A DNA stretch of 64,000 nt from Azolla caroliniana (taxonomy: Eukaryota > Polypodiophyta): positions 15,996,001 through 16,060,000 of the forward strand of contig JBHGNT010000015.1 in the NCBI GenBank assembly GCA_043228905.1, given 5' to 3'. Shown in pieces: positions 51,984-62,403 of this stretch. The position numbers and the translations under genes are program-made. The notes under the pieces are model-generated. The model worked only from the letters and a program-made list of their open reading frames with translations. It ran no database searches and was not told where the DNA came from. How positions within the stretch are numbered: the stretch's first letter is position 1; every line of letters begins with the position of its first letter.

Positions 51984-53483
51984 TTACCGGTTGACCGAGC
52001 CATCGGTGTTGTACTTGACCTTGTACACCCACCTACACCCGATCGGTTTTACCCCTCTTGGTGCGTCAACCAGGTCCCAGGTCTCGTTTTCTGCCAATGC
52101 GTGCATCTCTTCCTCCATCACGGCACGCCAATTCGCGTCTTTAGTCGCTTCTGCGTAGCTCTCCGGCTCACGCACTTCCGCTACACGGGTCATATACGCA
52201 TAATGATGTGCCATGTACTCGTTGTATCCGAACCGCAAAACAGGATTCTTCTGGCGGGTAGATCGGCGTAATCTCTCATTAGCCGATGTCGAGGCCTTCT
52301 CGGTCGATGCAGACTTCACCTTTAAAGACCCATCACCGGTTCCCTCGTAGTCGGACTCGTGTCGGTCTGACTCGTTCCTATCCGTGCCGGAATCCGACAC
52401 CTTCTTCTTCACTTTCTCTTTGCGCGTAAGCCGTCTCCTCGGCTTCCTGCATAGGGAATGCACGACCGAGTCTCCACTACTCGCCGGCTCTTCATCGGAC
52501 TGATCGTACCGACTCAGTCGTCCAATCGGTCCACTTAAACGGAGTGAAATCGGACTCTCTTCGCGGGTCTCGATTTCGTGCTCATCCAGAGGCACCTCGG
52601 CCTCGTTGACCTCATCGTCAGAACTTTGATTGGAGTCGGGGTTCAGAGTCGGGGGCTAGTACCAGGACGCGGACTCGTCAACCACAACGTCGCAGCTAAC
52701 ACGCGCTTGTTTGGTGCGAGGGTTATAGCACTTATAACCCTTCTGCTCGTCCGAGTAACCGACCAAGATGCATTTCTCGGCCTTTGCGTCCAGCTTCCTC
52801 CTTTTCTCCTTCGGTACATGCACATACACAATGCTACCGAACACCCTCAAGTGTCGCAAGTTCGGCTTCGTTCCGAAATATAGCTCGTGCGCCGACACTT
52901 TGTCTCCGATCCGGTTTTGGATGTATACCACGGTCCTTACCGCCTCGGCCCAGTAGAACTTGGGCAAGCTCTTTTCCTCCAGCATTGCCCGTGCCGCTTC
53001 CACAACTGACCAATTCTTCCTCTCAGCCACGCCGTTCTACTCCGGCGTGTATCTACAACTGAATTCGCGCCGAATTCCCATTTGTTGTAGATAACCGTTG
53101 AATTGAACGGAAAAGTACTCTTTCCCGCCATCCGACCGCAGGCACTTGATCTTTCGTCCCGTTTCCGTTTCCACGAACCCTTTGAGGTCCCGGAAACAGT
53201 CAAAGACTTCGCTCTTCCGCTCAATGAGGTAGATCCATATGTGCCGCATGTGGTCGTCGATGAAGGAGACGAAATATCAGCTCCCGCCAAGACTAACGTT
53301 TTGTGCCGGCCCCCACACATCGGAGTGTATAAGGTCGAGCTTGTTCCGGCTCCGATTTCGCTCATTGGGGAAAGGAAGTCGGTGTTGCTTCCCGAGCTGG
53401 CAGGCTTCACAAATTTGTGCCTTTCAGCCACTAAATTTGGGCAATCCGAACACTACCTATTTCGATTGCAGATCTTGAAGCCG
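51984..53483 (-). pseudogene. C4 integrase and linker
   Basis: Integrase blocks: GASIYFVSFIDDHMRHIWIY-type first Asp region, GRKIKCLRSDGGKEYFSVQF (second Asp), REFSCRYTPE then AERKNWSVVEAARAML, WAEAVRTVVYIQNR, LRHLRVFGSIVYVHVPKEKR. The linker 51984-52595 is rich in charged residues and ends in [20 protein letters not shown], the start of RT. Frame changes near 53040 and 52650. Confidence 0.83.
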
Positions 53484-54926
53484 CTAGTAGTTGACGTGGC
53501 CTATCCGCTTGTGCCACAAGTCGATGTCCGACTCGGCTTTTTGTCCCTTCGCGAACATTGCGGTGCCGCCGTCAGTGGAATCGAGGATGAACATCCTCCC
53601 GTTTCTGTGCCCTTGCGCAATCACACGGCCTTCTTCCTCAATGAAGCACCCGAGGTGTGTAAACCGAACCTCCATCCCTTGGTTGACGATCTGTCCGACC
53701 GAGACCAAGTTCTTCGTGATTGTCGGAATGTGCAACACGTCCATGAGTTTCCCTTTCTACCCGACGTGGCTAAGGGGAACTTCTCTGACATTCGCGATCG
53801 GATGCGGAGTGTCGTCTCCACTTGCGACTACTCCAGGTTGTATCGGTTTTTCAAGGTACGGGAACCACTACTTATGGCTCGTCATGTGGTTTGACGCGCC
53901 GGAGTCTACGTACCACACCTCGTCCGATCTCGGGGTGGTCCGTTTCATTGAGTTTTCTTCGTGTCTCGTCATGAAGGCAAACCCTTCTCCGGCTCTCCCG
54001 GAGTCTTCGGCGTAGTGCGATCGCTGCCGATTTCCCTTGTCGGTATGTCCGGAGCCGTTTCCAGAACCGGTTCTCTCCGAATCGGCGCGCTTCTTCCAGC
54101 ACTCACTTTCCCTATGGCCTTTCTTGCCATAGTACTAGCACTCCGCAATGGCCTTCCCTTGCCGGTTCTCATCGCTTCGACTCCCCTTGTTTCCGGAGGG
54201 TCCGAGGTTGCTGTCGGCATCACTTCGGTGCCTTCTTCCTTGATCTCGTCGGCCACCTCCATTGCACGCCGACTCGCCTCATCCTCCACGTCCACGGGGC
54301 CTATCTCCCTCCGTGTACAACATTCTGCTGTAGGTGTGCGTGCTTGTAGACGCACCCGCGTGGTTCTCCTCTACTAGGAGCATTGACTGTAAGTCGAAAA
54401 AGGACGGTGTATTCTCCCGGGTACACACAACCGTTCGGAACGCTCCGAACTTCGACGCCAAATCTCCGAGACAGATCTAGACCATCTCGCTCTCCTCGAT
54501 GTTCACCTCTATGGAGGCGAGGGAGTCGCAGATATCCTTGATCTTCGAGGTATAGTCCGCCACCGACAAGTCGCGTTGTCGTAGGTTGCTCAACTCCTGT
54601 CGGAATTGAAGCTTCTTGGCTGTGGTGCTCGCGGCGAAAATCTTCTTCAGATTTTCCCACGCACCCTTCGGCGTCTTTGCATCCCGAACATAGCTCAATA
54701 GTTGTTCGCCCACACACGACGTGAAGCAGTATAATACCCTGCTCGCCGATTGCTCCCACGACGGGAAGTCTCTGTGTGTCGATTCGGGTGCCGCGTCATT
54801 AGATCCTTCAACATAACTCCAGTAGCCGTGCCCGAGCAGGTACTGGTGCATCTTGTAGGACCAAGACGTGTAGTTGGTTCTGTTGAGCGTCTCTGTTGGA
54901 AGCGAGCTCGCCATGCCTCTATCCAT
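53484..54926 (-). pseudogene. C4 gag, zinc knuckle and protease
   Basis: Gag starts MDRGMASSLPTETLNRTNYT at 54926 and is open to a TAG at 54478-54480 (family CAG, ...EMVQVCLGG). It resumes in frame (ASKFGAFRTVVCTRENTPSF). The knuckle YYGKKGHRESECWKK (about 54090-54135) is preceded by a TAG in place of TGG. Protease WYVDSGASNHMTSH lies near 53890-53930, and NLVSVGQIVNQGMEVRFTHL and HKRIGHVNY follow to 53484. Confidence 0.83.
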
Positions 54927-54986
54927 CGTTCTTCTGGTTCTTCTTCATCAAGCTATGTCGGCTGCAGAGAGGTTCTCAACCCTCTC

Positions 54987-54998
54987 GCTCTGATACCA
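54987..54998 (-). other. C4 primer binding site, initiator tRNA-Met type
   Basis: Minus-strand TGGTATCAGAGC directly abuts the 5' LTR. Confidence 0.93.
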
Positions 54999-55433
54999 TG
55001 AAAAGAGTAACGTGCGGAAGCAAGTATGAAGACCGAACAAAAGGAAGAAAACTCAGGTTTAATGGAGAGCTTGAGCTTACGCAGTATACGCAGGAGAGAC
55101 AGAGAGAGTGAGAGAGAAAAAACACAAGAACTATATTCAACACACGCTCTGTACATATGTGTGTTCAGTGAACACTTTTATACAAGTCCTAGAAGGACTG
55201 ACCGAAGTACTGACAATAATTCAATGCTCATTAAGAGCTTCTACACTAACTCCCAAATATATTCCTCACGGAATATCTTTCCTAACGACCTCCCGGTTTA
55301 CACACCGATCCGGCCCTACCTACGCACCGGTCTGCGTACCGGTTTACGCATTCGGCCTAACCGATCGGTCCCAACCGATCCGGTCCTCGGCTTCTTCATC
55401 CGATCCGGCCGATGTTGAGCTTGTCTCTCAACA
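54999..55433 (-). repeat. C4 right LTR (5' LTR)
   Basis: 435 bp, same length as the left LTR. Of about 21 differences most are C/T or G/A transitions. ATAGT follows at 55434. Confidence 0.94.
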
Positions 55434-56040
55434 ATAGTGATTTAAACTTTGCACTATTTGTGCATATCAATAGCTCTAAGCACTAGGCCATTTACTTTTT
55501 GTTATTTAATATTTATTTTAACTAATATATATTTACATTTTTGTGGTTGTCCGTTTTTTCCCTTTCTTCTATTTTCTACCTCGGACATGCCACATCTCGA
55601 CATTGGCATCTCCCCTTTCATTAGAATTCCATGGAAATTAGATTGATCTCCGGTTCATGCCTAATCAACGCTACCACTGACTCTTTAACATCTCTTATTT
55701 GTGTGGGAGTTTCCATTGTTGGCCTTGCCCAATTTGGTCTCATATAATGGCTTTCCATGTAGCACTCCCTTGCCTCAAACCTGTTCGTTGTTACCTCATT
55801 CACCATAATGGGCCTCCTCCCTTTTGTCTCAGTCTAATGCCAATTTCTCTTCATTAAATCTATGAAGACAATGTGGAATTTCTTCCTTACTATTCCAAGG
55901 ACCACTCCTACAGTGAACTCTACACGATTGTGTAGAATCCTCTCCCCCATCACCCACTTGAGGTTCATCATTTGCTCTAAGAGAAAGCATGTAGGTCGCT
56001 CCACCTTTTTCTTTTCCATTTTCATTGTTAGCCAATATTG
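55434..56040 (-). pseudogene. G1-family Ty3 protease/gag remnant
   Basis: 55621-55806 encodes PTMETPTQIRDVKESVVALIRHEPEINLISMEF, the start of the family protease (DHGSE degraded to RHEPE). 55829-56035 resembles the end of gag (SLKEVLGIVRKKFHIVFIDL region). 55434-55620 shows no motif. It is an old copy next to C4. Confidence 0.62.
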
Positions 56041-57298
56041 GAGTTAGGCCCTCCCTTCTCTACGTGAAAAAACAAGTGCACTCGCAAGTAATATTCTAGT
56101 CTTGCGAGTAACAAGCAAATGTTATGACAAAAACGATAAAATAAGGCACTCCCCATAAGAATCACGCAGTGACGAAAACATGGGTCAAAAAACCCATGTG
56201 CTACCTACTAAAAAAAAATGTCACAAATAAGTGGATGGTGCGAGGTATGCACATATACATCCCAATATGGTGGTTGTAATTTGCACAATTGTGACATAAG
56301 CCACAAATTGATACAAGTGGTGGTGGTGTTGTGCACAAAGATGTAGAACTCAAATCTATGATTAAAACATCAATAGGGGAACTCATGTGGTTTTACTTGA
56401 GTTCTAAGGCTCGATAATATGAGTTAAACCTTGATGAACCGTTGGAAAAAATCGTTCAAAAAACGGTATGATGCCCACTCAATATTAAAAAATAGTCTAC
56501 ATGAATCATTACACCATTAAACGAATAGTATAGATGAACTTAAAATAAGGGCAAGAAAGAGAGTTAATTGTGGGTGGGTAAATGACAATTACTAGAAAAT
56601 CATACAAAAGTTAAATGAAAATTTGTGTAATTAGAAATTAATTAGAATAATAATCAATTAGGTGTATAAACCATTAAGCATGCCTTAAGGTATAAAACCC
56701 TAAGGTAGTCGACATGCACCTCCTCAAGACCACCACATATCCCTAAAATCGGCCAAGTGATGGCTCAATAGAGAGTAGAGTGGTAAAGGTAGGTGACATA
56801 CACCTCGTCATGGCCACAACATCCCATAGAATCGGCCAAGTGATGGTTCAATCGGGAAGAGTGGCATCCTCAACATCATATGCAAAAGGGCCATGAGGTG
56901 AGCGTGTGCGATTAGGGCAAACACGCTCGACCCAATGCACAACAATAAGTAATATCGTAAGAGAAGGCTCAAGAGAGGAGAGCATAGGAGATACATCGCA
57001 ATATACAAAAGGGCCATGAGTTGAGCGTGTGTGATTAGTGCAAACATGCTCGACCCGATGCATAAGTAGATTAACATCGTATGATGGTAGAAAGAAGAAA
57101 GAAAAGAAAAGAAAACGTAATACCACTTCCATATGACCAAGAAGAAAGCATAATAGAAAAGAAAAGAGAGATCAAGAAAGAAGAATACCGGGTTAAGAAT
57201 GTTGTTTTGATCCTGTGAAGAGCATGACAAGCCTTGTTAGATCCCCATCGCTCACACGCAAAAAACATCAAAACAACCAAAAGAAATTGTTAGTAAAT
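56041..57298 (-). other. Ty3 leader-like region with tandem hairpin repeats
   Basis: No coding frame. It precedes a tRNA-Met-type primer site at 57299-57310, so it is probably the leader of a G2-related element. It contains two repeat families: ATCGGCCAAGTGATGG (56748 and 56832, period about 84 bp) and CAAAAGGGCCATGAG...CTCGACCCAATGCA (56882-56940 and 57005-57062). The latter includes inverted arms GAGCGTGT/ACACGCTC. Confidence 0.6.
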
Positions 57299-57310
57299 GC
57301 TTTGATACCA
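57299..57310 (-). other. Primer binding site, tRNA-Met type
   Basis: Minus-strand TGGTATCAAAGC, one base different from the copia/G2 form, one base from the LTR start at 57312. Confidence 0.75.
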
Positions 57311-57311
57311 C

Positions 57312-57696
57312 TGTTAAGAGTCTATTAATAATCAATAGACCAAACTAAAGTAAAAGAAGGAAAATAGAATGGATAGAAGAACCCGTTCTACCCGACCACC
57401 CCCGAGCTATGATCTAGACATAGCCAACCTACCACCGATGTCCCATATCGCCGGATATTAGGATGACTAATACCTTGGAAGAGATAAACACGATCATCGA
57501 GACGAAAGCCTAGCCCGCACCACTAGTGTCTACGACAGGAGCCTTCCGACGTAATGTCATTATGAGGGTACTTAAGCCTCATATTTGTACCTTTTCCTAG
57601 GCCCCTTGAATAGATGTGCCTTTCTAAAAGGCTCTCCATTCATTGGTTGTCCAAATCATGATAGTGCATGCACCGATCATTCCTTCTATCCAATCA
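57312..57696 (-). repeat. G2-family LTR, diverged
   Basis: TGTTAAGAGTC... with CCCGACCACCCCCGAGC and GTCCCATATC matching G2's LTR. CCCCCTTTTT at 57701-57710 follows a possible end ATCA at 57696. Unlike G2 it begins with canonical TG. Confidence 0.6.
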
Positions 57697-57779
57697 TTAG
57701 CCCCCTTTTTAACATTAGTGAACATACCCTTCACTAATGTAAATATTGGTGACCTACCCTCACCAACGTTATGTGTACA

Positions 57780-58205
57780 TAACACATAATGCCTCCTTCC
57801 TATTGGAGCCTTGCTTCTCAAGAAGGCCTCATCATCCCATTGTTGCCTATTGTCGAAGTGTCTATAGGTCCTTTTTATGATGGACCAATCCAATGTAAGA
57901 CCATATTAGGCCAACTCTTTCTTATCTCTAACATCCACCGCCTTGAGGAACAACATGACTTTACTCGAGTCAAGTATAGTCCTATCAAGTGTTGAGAGGC
58001 ATCCAAACTACTTCTCGAACTCTTAAAGTGTTGTGGTGGTGCTCATCACCTTTTCGAGTGACTTGATCCAATCCATTTATTCTTTTGTTATAATCTTTGA
58101 GGAGTCAACAAAGCCATACACTTTGAGTATCCCCCTCTCGAACTTGTCCCAATTGCAGCTCTCTACTTCCAACCGGATGACCTCCACATGGAGGCTTAGT
58201 GTTAT
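57780..58205 (-). pseudogene. G1-family Ty3 gag remnant
   Basis: The words TCTAACATCCACCGCCTTGAGGAACA, TCAAGTATAGTCCTATCAAG and CTTCTCGAACTCTTAAAG parallel G1 gag (34660-35060) on the minus strand. Frames are fully broken. It is interrupted at 58206 by a G2-family LTR. Confidence 0.6.
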
Positions 58206-58644
58206 TGTTAGAGCTTAATCCTAATGTAAGCATGAAATAAGGAAATATAATAAAGATAAATAAGAAAAGAGAGAGAAAGACGGGTGTTGATCCACCTGAC
58301 CACCCCCGAGCGAAGGGATCAAGATAGACTCGAGCCTAGATCAGCGTCCCATACCACTGCCTAGGGATCGACTTGTACTTGGTACTAGTGTGTTCACTAC
58401 AAGAGTTTGATCACCACAAGATAAGTGTCTCAACATAGTCAAAATGAGGTGTCTAATGAGGGTAGCTAGACCTCATATTTATAACCAAACCCAAGGCCCC
58501 CCATGCCACTTCGCAGTTGGCCCTTATGGGTTGTCTCAATTCCTCAGATTAAAAGTAATCCTACCTTCTTTTCACTCTCGATTAACCCTCACACTTTATC
58601 CACGTTTATAGAATACTATGGTATAAACTAACCACAAGAAGTTA
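58206..58644 (-). repeat. G2-family LTR, second diverged copy
   Basis: TGTTAGAGCTTAATCC... then CCACCCCCGAGCGAAGGGATCAAGA, GCGTCCCATACCAC, and AGAATACTATGGTA, closely parallel to the G2 LTR. It starts with TG where G2 has TA. The last roughly 20 bp of the LTR and the polypurine tract are deleted. Confidence 0.75.
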
Positions 58645-58735
58645 GGGAAGTTAGTTTGTATGGTGTCTTCTCGTTCCCACGTAGCATCTTTATAGATTTA
58701 TCCATCCATTTATAGTTACATGCCGTGTATGAAAA
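58645..58735 (-). pseudogene. G2-family integrase C-terminal fragment
   Basis: GTTAGGGAAGTTAGTTTG...TTCCCACGTAGCATC...TTTATCCATCCATTTAT matches G2 37738-37812. It stops where a plus-strand copia remnant begins. Confidence 0.7.
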
Positions 58736-60891
58736 TAAGTCCTAAACGTCAAAACTGATACTAATCCGACAACTATTCAACATGAAGATGAGAGAGACTG
58801 ATCCAGCCACCTCCCACATCAACACCACCCAAATCCTCACATAGGATATTCGGCAAAAATCGATGGGACTCACCATCAACGAGTCGGCAAAAGTACACCA
58901 CTCGACCGAGTCGATCAAGGGAACAAGTCGAACAATCCAATCAAAATGCCAGTTGATCGAGAAAGAGGGGAGATCAACAAGTGTTGAAGTCGAGAAATAG
59001 TCGACCAAGTGATTTTTGTACTCATTGCCGAAAATTCAGTCATAATGTTTCTGACTGATGGTCAATCAAGAGAAAAGAGAGCGGTGGCGATTCGAATGGA
59101 ACACAGGACGATCCGACTCGAACCGCTCTTCAGTCGGCAACCAAATCAATGTTGCAGACTCCCAATTAGGAGAAATCCTCTCTTTAGAGGACTCGGTGAT
59201 CGGAGAACTCCTCTATAGTGCGCAAGACACACACACGCGTGGTTACTGGACTCTAGTGCCACATTTCATGTAACCCCAAACATCGAATGGTTTTCAAACT
59301 ATTCGGTTGGCACCAACAACACAATCCGACTAGGAAACGGCAGGAATGCAAGATCGCCCGAATCGACAAAGTACCAATTCAATTGTCTAATGGCAACACA
59401 ATAGTCCTGCACCAAGTTCGACACTTACCCGCATTGAAAAGGAGTCTGATCTCCATCGACATGTTAGTCGAAGATAGGTACAGAATGACTCTCAATGAGT
59501 CAACCTGGATGATAAGCCGAGGAAACCTGAAGATCGGAAGCAGCCACAAGTACAAAAACTTGTATCCAATTATGGCTATCAATCCAGAAGGGGTCGTGAA
59601 CGTAACCGAATCTACTGATCCGAACCTATGACATGACCGACAAAGTCATATGTCGCAAGCCAGATTGGGCTAGCTAATGGCGGTTGGCTACATTCTGAAA
59701 CTCCTAGCGAAGATGGACTTCTGCGAGCATTGTCAATACGGGAAACAAACCCTACATCCTCACTCTTTCCACTGCTAGATGGTACGACAACCCCTAGAGC
59801 CCATGCACACAAATATATGTGGGCCTATGCCCGAGCAATCACTAGGAGGCTCCCGGTACTTCAACACATTTGTAGATGATTGTACATGGAAGTTCTGGGC
59901 CTATTCGATTAGGTCCAAAGATGAAGCGCTAGAGATCTTCGCTCGATGGCTAGTCGAAGTGGAGAATCAATCAAGATATAGAGTGAAGATGCTCAGATCT
60001 GACAACGGAGGTGAATACACCTCTTGAGCCTTCAAACAGTACTTGTCTGACAACGGGATCCGGCACCAAAAGACTGTTCCATAAACACCCATGCAGAATG
60101 GAGTAGCTGAACGGATCAACCGAATGATCCAGGAGAGGGTGATGGCAATGCTCCAACAAGCTAGAGTTCTAGGCCGAAGTGTTGCAGACAGCAGTTTACC
60201 AGATAAATCTAGCACCGTCGAAAGCAATAAGACTCAAAGTGCCACAAACACTATGGTTAGGCAAACAACCGACCTACAAGAGGCTCTGTATATTCAGATG
60301 AAGCCTATGCATTCATCCCTAGGGAGAAAAAGACCAAATTGGCACCCCGCGGGACAAAATGCATATTTCTCGGTTATGGAACCGACGGGGATTTTGCCTA
60401 TCGACTATGGGACCCAGAGAATCAGAAATTGATCAGAAGTAGTGATGTAGTCTTCAACAAAGACTCGTTTCTCTCTGAGTGGAACCAACAGAAAACAGTC
60501 GGCAAAAATGTCTCTTTTGAAGTTGATAAAGACATCGTAGAAAGACTGACCCACCAGGCCGAATCAGATAGCTGACACCACACCTACCGACTCCGAATCG
60601 GCAAGAGGTCCACTGGTTGTAATTGATTTGACTACGAGATTGAGAAGAGCTGACAACGACAAAGTCAAAATGACCAAATAAAAGGCTACCCTGTCCATCA
60701 ATCCCGAAACAAGGGAGGATGATTCGACATCATCGAAATCCTGTTACAGGGGTGAGTCATCCCGAAGGACTCCTGAAGGTGGTTCAAGCAATACCGATCG
60801 GCTAACTAAGTCGACTGAAAAAATTAAACCGATAAAATCGGCACCCAAGAGATCTACACGAGTCAAAAGGCCGACAAACTTCTATTCATGG
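58736..60891 (+). mobile_element. Decayed plus-strand copia element, internal part
   Basis: Distinct from the C1 and C2-C4 families but nearest to C1. Blocks: knuckle CTHCRKFSHNVSD (58990-59052, last Cys lost to TGA), protease region, HDVRHVP-like HQVRHLPALKRSLISIDMLV (59410-59470), CEHCQYGKQ (59730), integrase GPMPEQSLGGSRYFNTFVDDCT (59825-59890) and MLRSDNGGEYTS (59990-60027). Then QNGVAERINRMIQERVMAML (60094) and IRSSDVVFNKDSF (60430-60470). Cut at 60891 by C5. No LTR seen. Confidence 0.8.
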
Positions 60892-61180
60892 TGTCGAATA
60901 CATGTGTATAATGGACGTATTCACACTATCCCGTTTTGGCCATTTATGTAATTAGCATAAAGGGTAGTTGCCCTAAGTCGGTCACTATATATAGTGACCT
61001 TGTAACCTTTTTGTAAGGTTGGATGTTGTATTAGTGCTTTGAGAAATAAGAAACTCTTTTGTGCCTCTCTCTCTCTCTCACTCTCTCTCTGTGCAACGAC
61101 CTACAAACTGTCATACGCAGGCATTCAGCAAGGCTATGAATGCTACTTGATCTTCCGCACTGACGACCTCGTCTCCAACA
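60892..61180 (+). repeat. C5 5' LTR
   Basis: 289 bp, TGTCGAATACATG...GTCTCCAACA, the reverse complement of the C1 LTR with minor differences. It contains the palindromic TATA region (60980-60999) and a (CT)n tract (about 61069-61091). Confidence 0.95.
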
Positions 61181-61182
61181 TC

Positions 61183-61194
61183 TGGTATCAGAGC
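61183..61194 (+). other. C5 primer binding site, initiator tRNA-Met type
   Basis: TGGTATCAGAGC two bases inside the 5' LTR, identical to C1. Confidence 0.93.
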
Positions 61195-61728
61195 AGAGGT
61201 TCGGCTGTCATCACCGCCTGCACAGCATTCGGTTCTTCACTTCATCACGGCCTGCACAGTATTCGCGTCATTCGAAGAAAGAGAGAAGAAGAACAAAAAC
61301 GAGGTTTGCACCTCATCGCGTTAGATCCTCTTGCTTGGAGTAAGCCATCAGGTTGTACTCTGTTCCTTGTGATCGTAACCGCTCGAGGTGAAATCCTCTT
61401 GTGCATCGTTGACAACAACCCAAATTCGCGCTTCATCTGGCTGATCGACATTCGGGAGGATCAGTTGGATCCGTCTCTCTCGTTGCTGCAGTCAACCGAA
61501 GCAGAATCGGTCCAGATAATCGGTTTCAATAATCGGTATTCGGCAACATTCGGGAAGACCAGTCGGTTCTGTCCCTCAAGCTACCGAAGTCAATTCGAGC
61601 AAGTTCCGAAGCCGAACCGACTCGGGTTCAAATCCGACTAGAACGATATCGGGTGAGCCAACCGGCTGCACTCCAACAAGGTTCGTAGTCAACTCCGAAC
61701 CGAGCTTCGTCAACCGAAACCGAATTTG

Positions 61729-62403
61729 ATGGCATCAACATCCGGCTCGTCAGAAATGAGTCTCCGAAAGTTCGATGGATCGAACTTCAACTTCTGGAAG
61801 GAACAAATGCAGGACTATCTCATAGTCAAGGGGCAAATCGATCCCATCGAAAATGAAGAACCTCCAGAAGGATACAAACCAATTGAGTGGCAGAAGCTGG
61901 ACAGAATCGTCCGCGCCACGATTCGGATGCACCTATCGGAATCGGTATACTTTACGGTGCAATCGTGTACGACAGCATTCGAATTGTGGAAAACACTGTC
62001 GGACACTTACGAAAAGAAGGTCGCTGCAACGAAGATGTTTCTGATCCGGCGCCTCTACAACTTGCGGATGAAAGAATCCGATTCGGTTCAAGCACACCTC
62101 AATGAGTACGAAAGCATAAGCTCCCAAATCTCGTCACAGGGGACGGCAATCGAGGATGAACTCAGAGCAATGATACTCATGAGTAGCCTTCCCTCATCAT
62201 GGGAAACTTTCGTCACAACCGTGTGCAACGCGTCAACCACGGCTGTTAAATACTCCGAAGTCACGAGCGCAATCCTGACCGAAGCAGCTCGGAGAAAGTC
62301 TTTCGCCAAAGACTCAACAGACGACGCTTATGTAGTACAAGGTTCGACAGACCGATCGAACATACGAGGAAGAGATTCCTCACGGCCGCCGAACAATCAG
62401 TGA
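61729..62403 (+). pseudogene. C5 copia gag, ends at an in-frame TGA
   Basis: The capsid part of the polyprotein starts at the ATG at 61729 and is nearly identical to C1 for about 220 residues. It ends at TGA 62401-62403. C1 has ATG-CGA where C5 has CAG-TGA, so the Arg codon became a stop next to a changed Met codon. The zinc knuckle lies just after the stop. The truncated product would be capsid without the nucleocapsid motif. Confidence 0.93.

Larger units (their letters stand above)
48703..55433 (-). mobile_element. C4: copia element carrying insertion S1
   Basis: Two 435-bp LTRs with about 21 mismatches by eye, primer site, polypurine tract and the complete domain order gag, protease, integrase, RT, RNase H, charged tail. 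It is split in RNase H by S1 (50000-50954). Point stops (TAG at 54478-54480, TAG near 54136, TAA near 51985) and frame changes inactivate it. It is the most complete member of its family here. Confidence 0.94.

Noticed and set aside
53103-53894. 263-aa plus-strand ORF
   Set aside because: Antisense of the C4 integrase and protease region; no domain on this strand.
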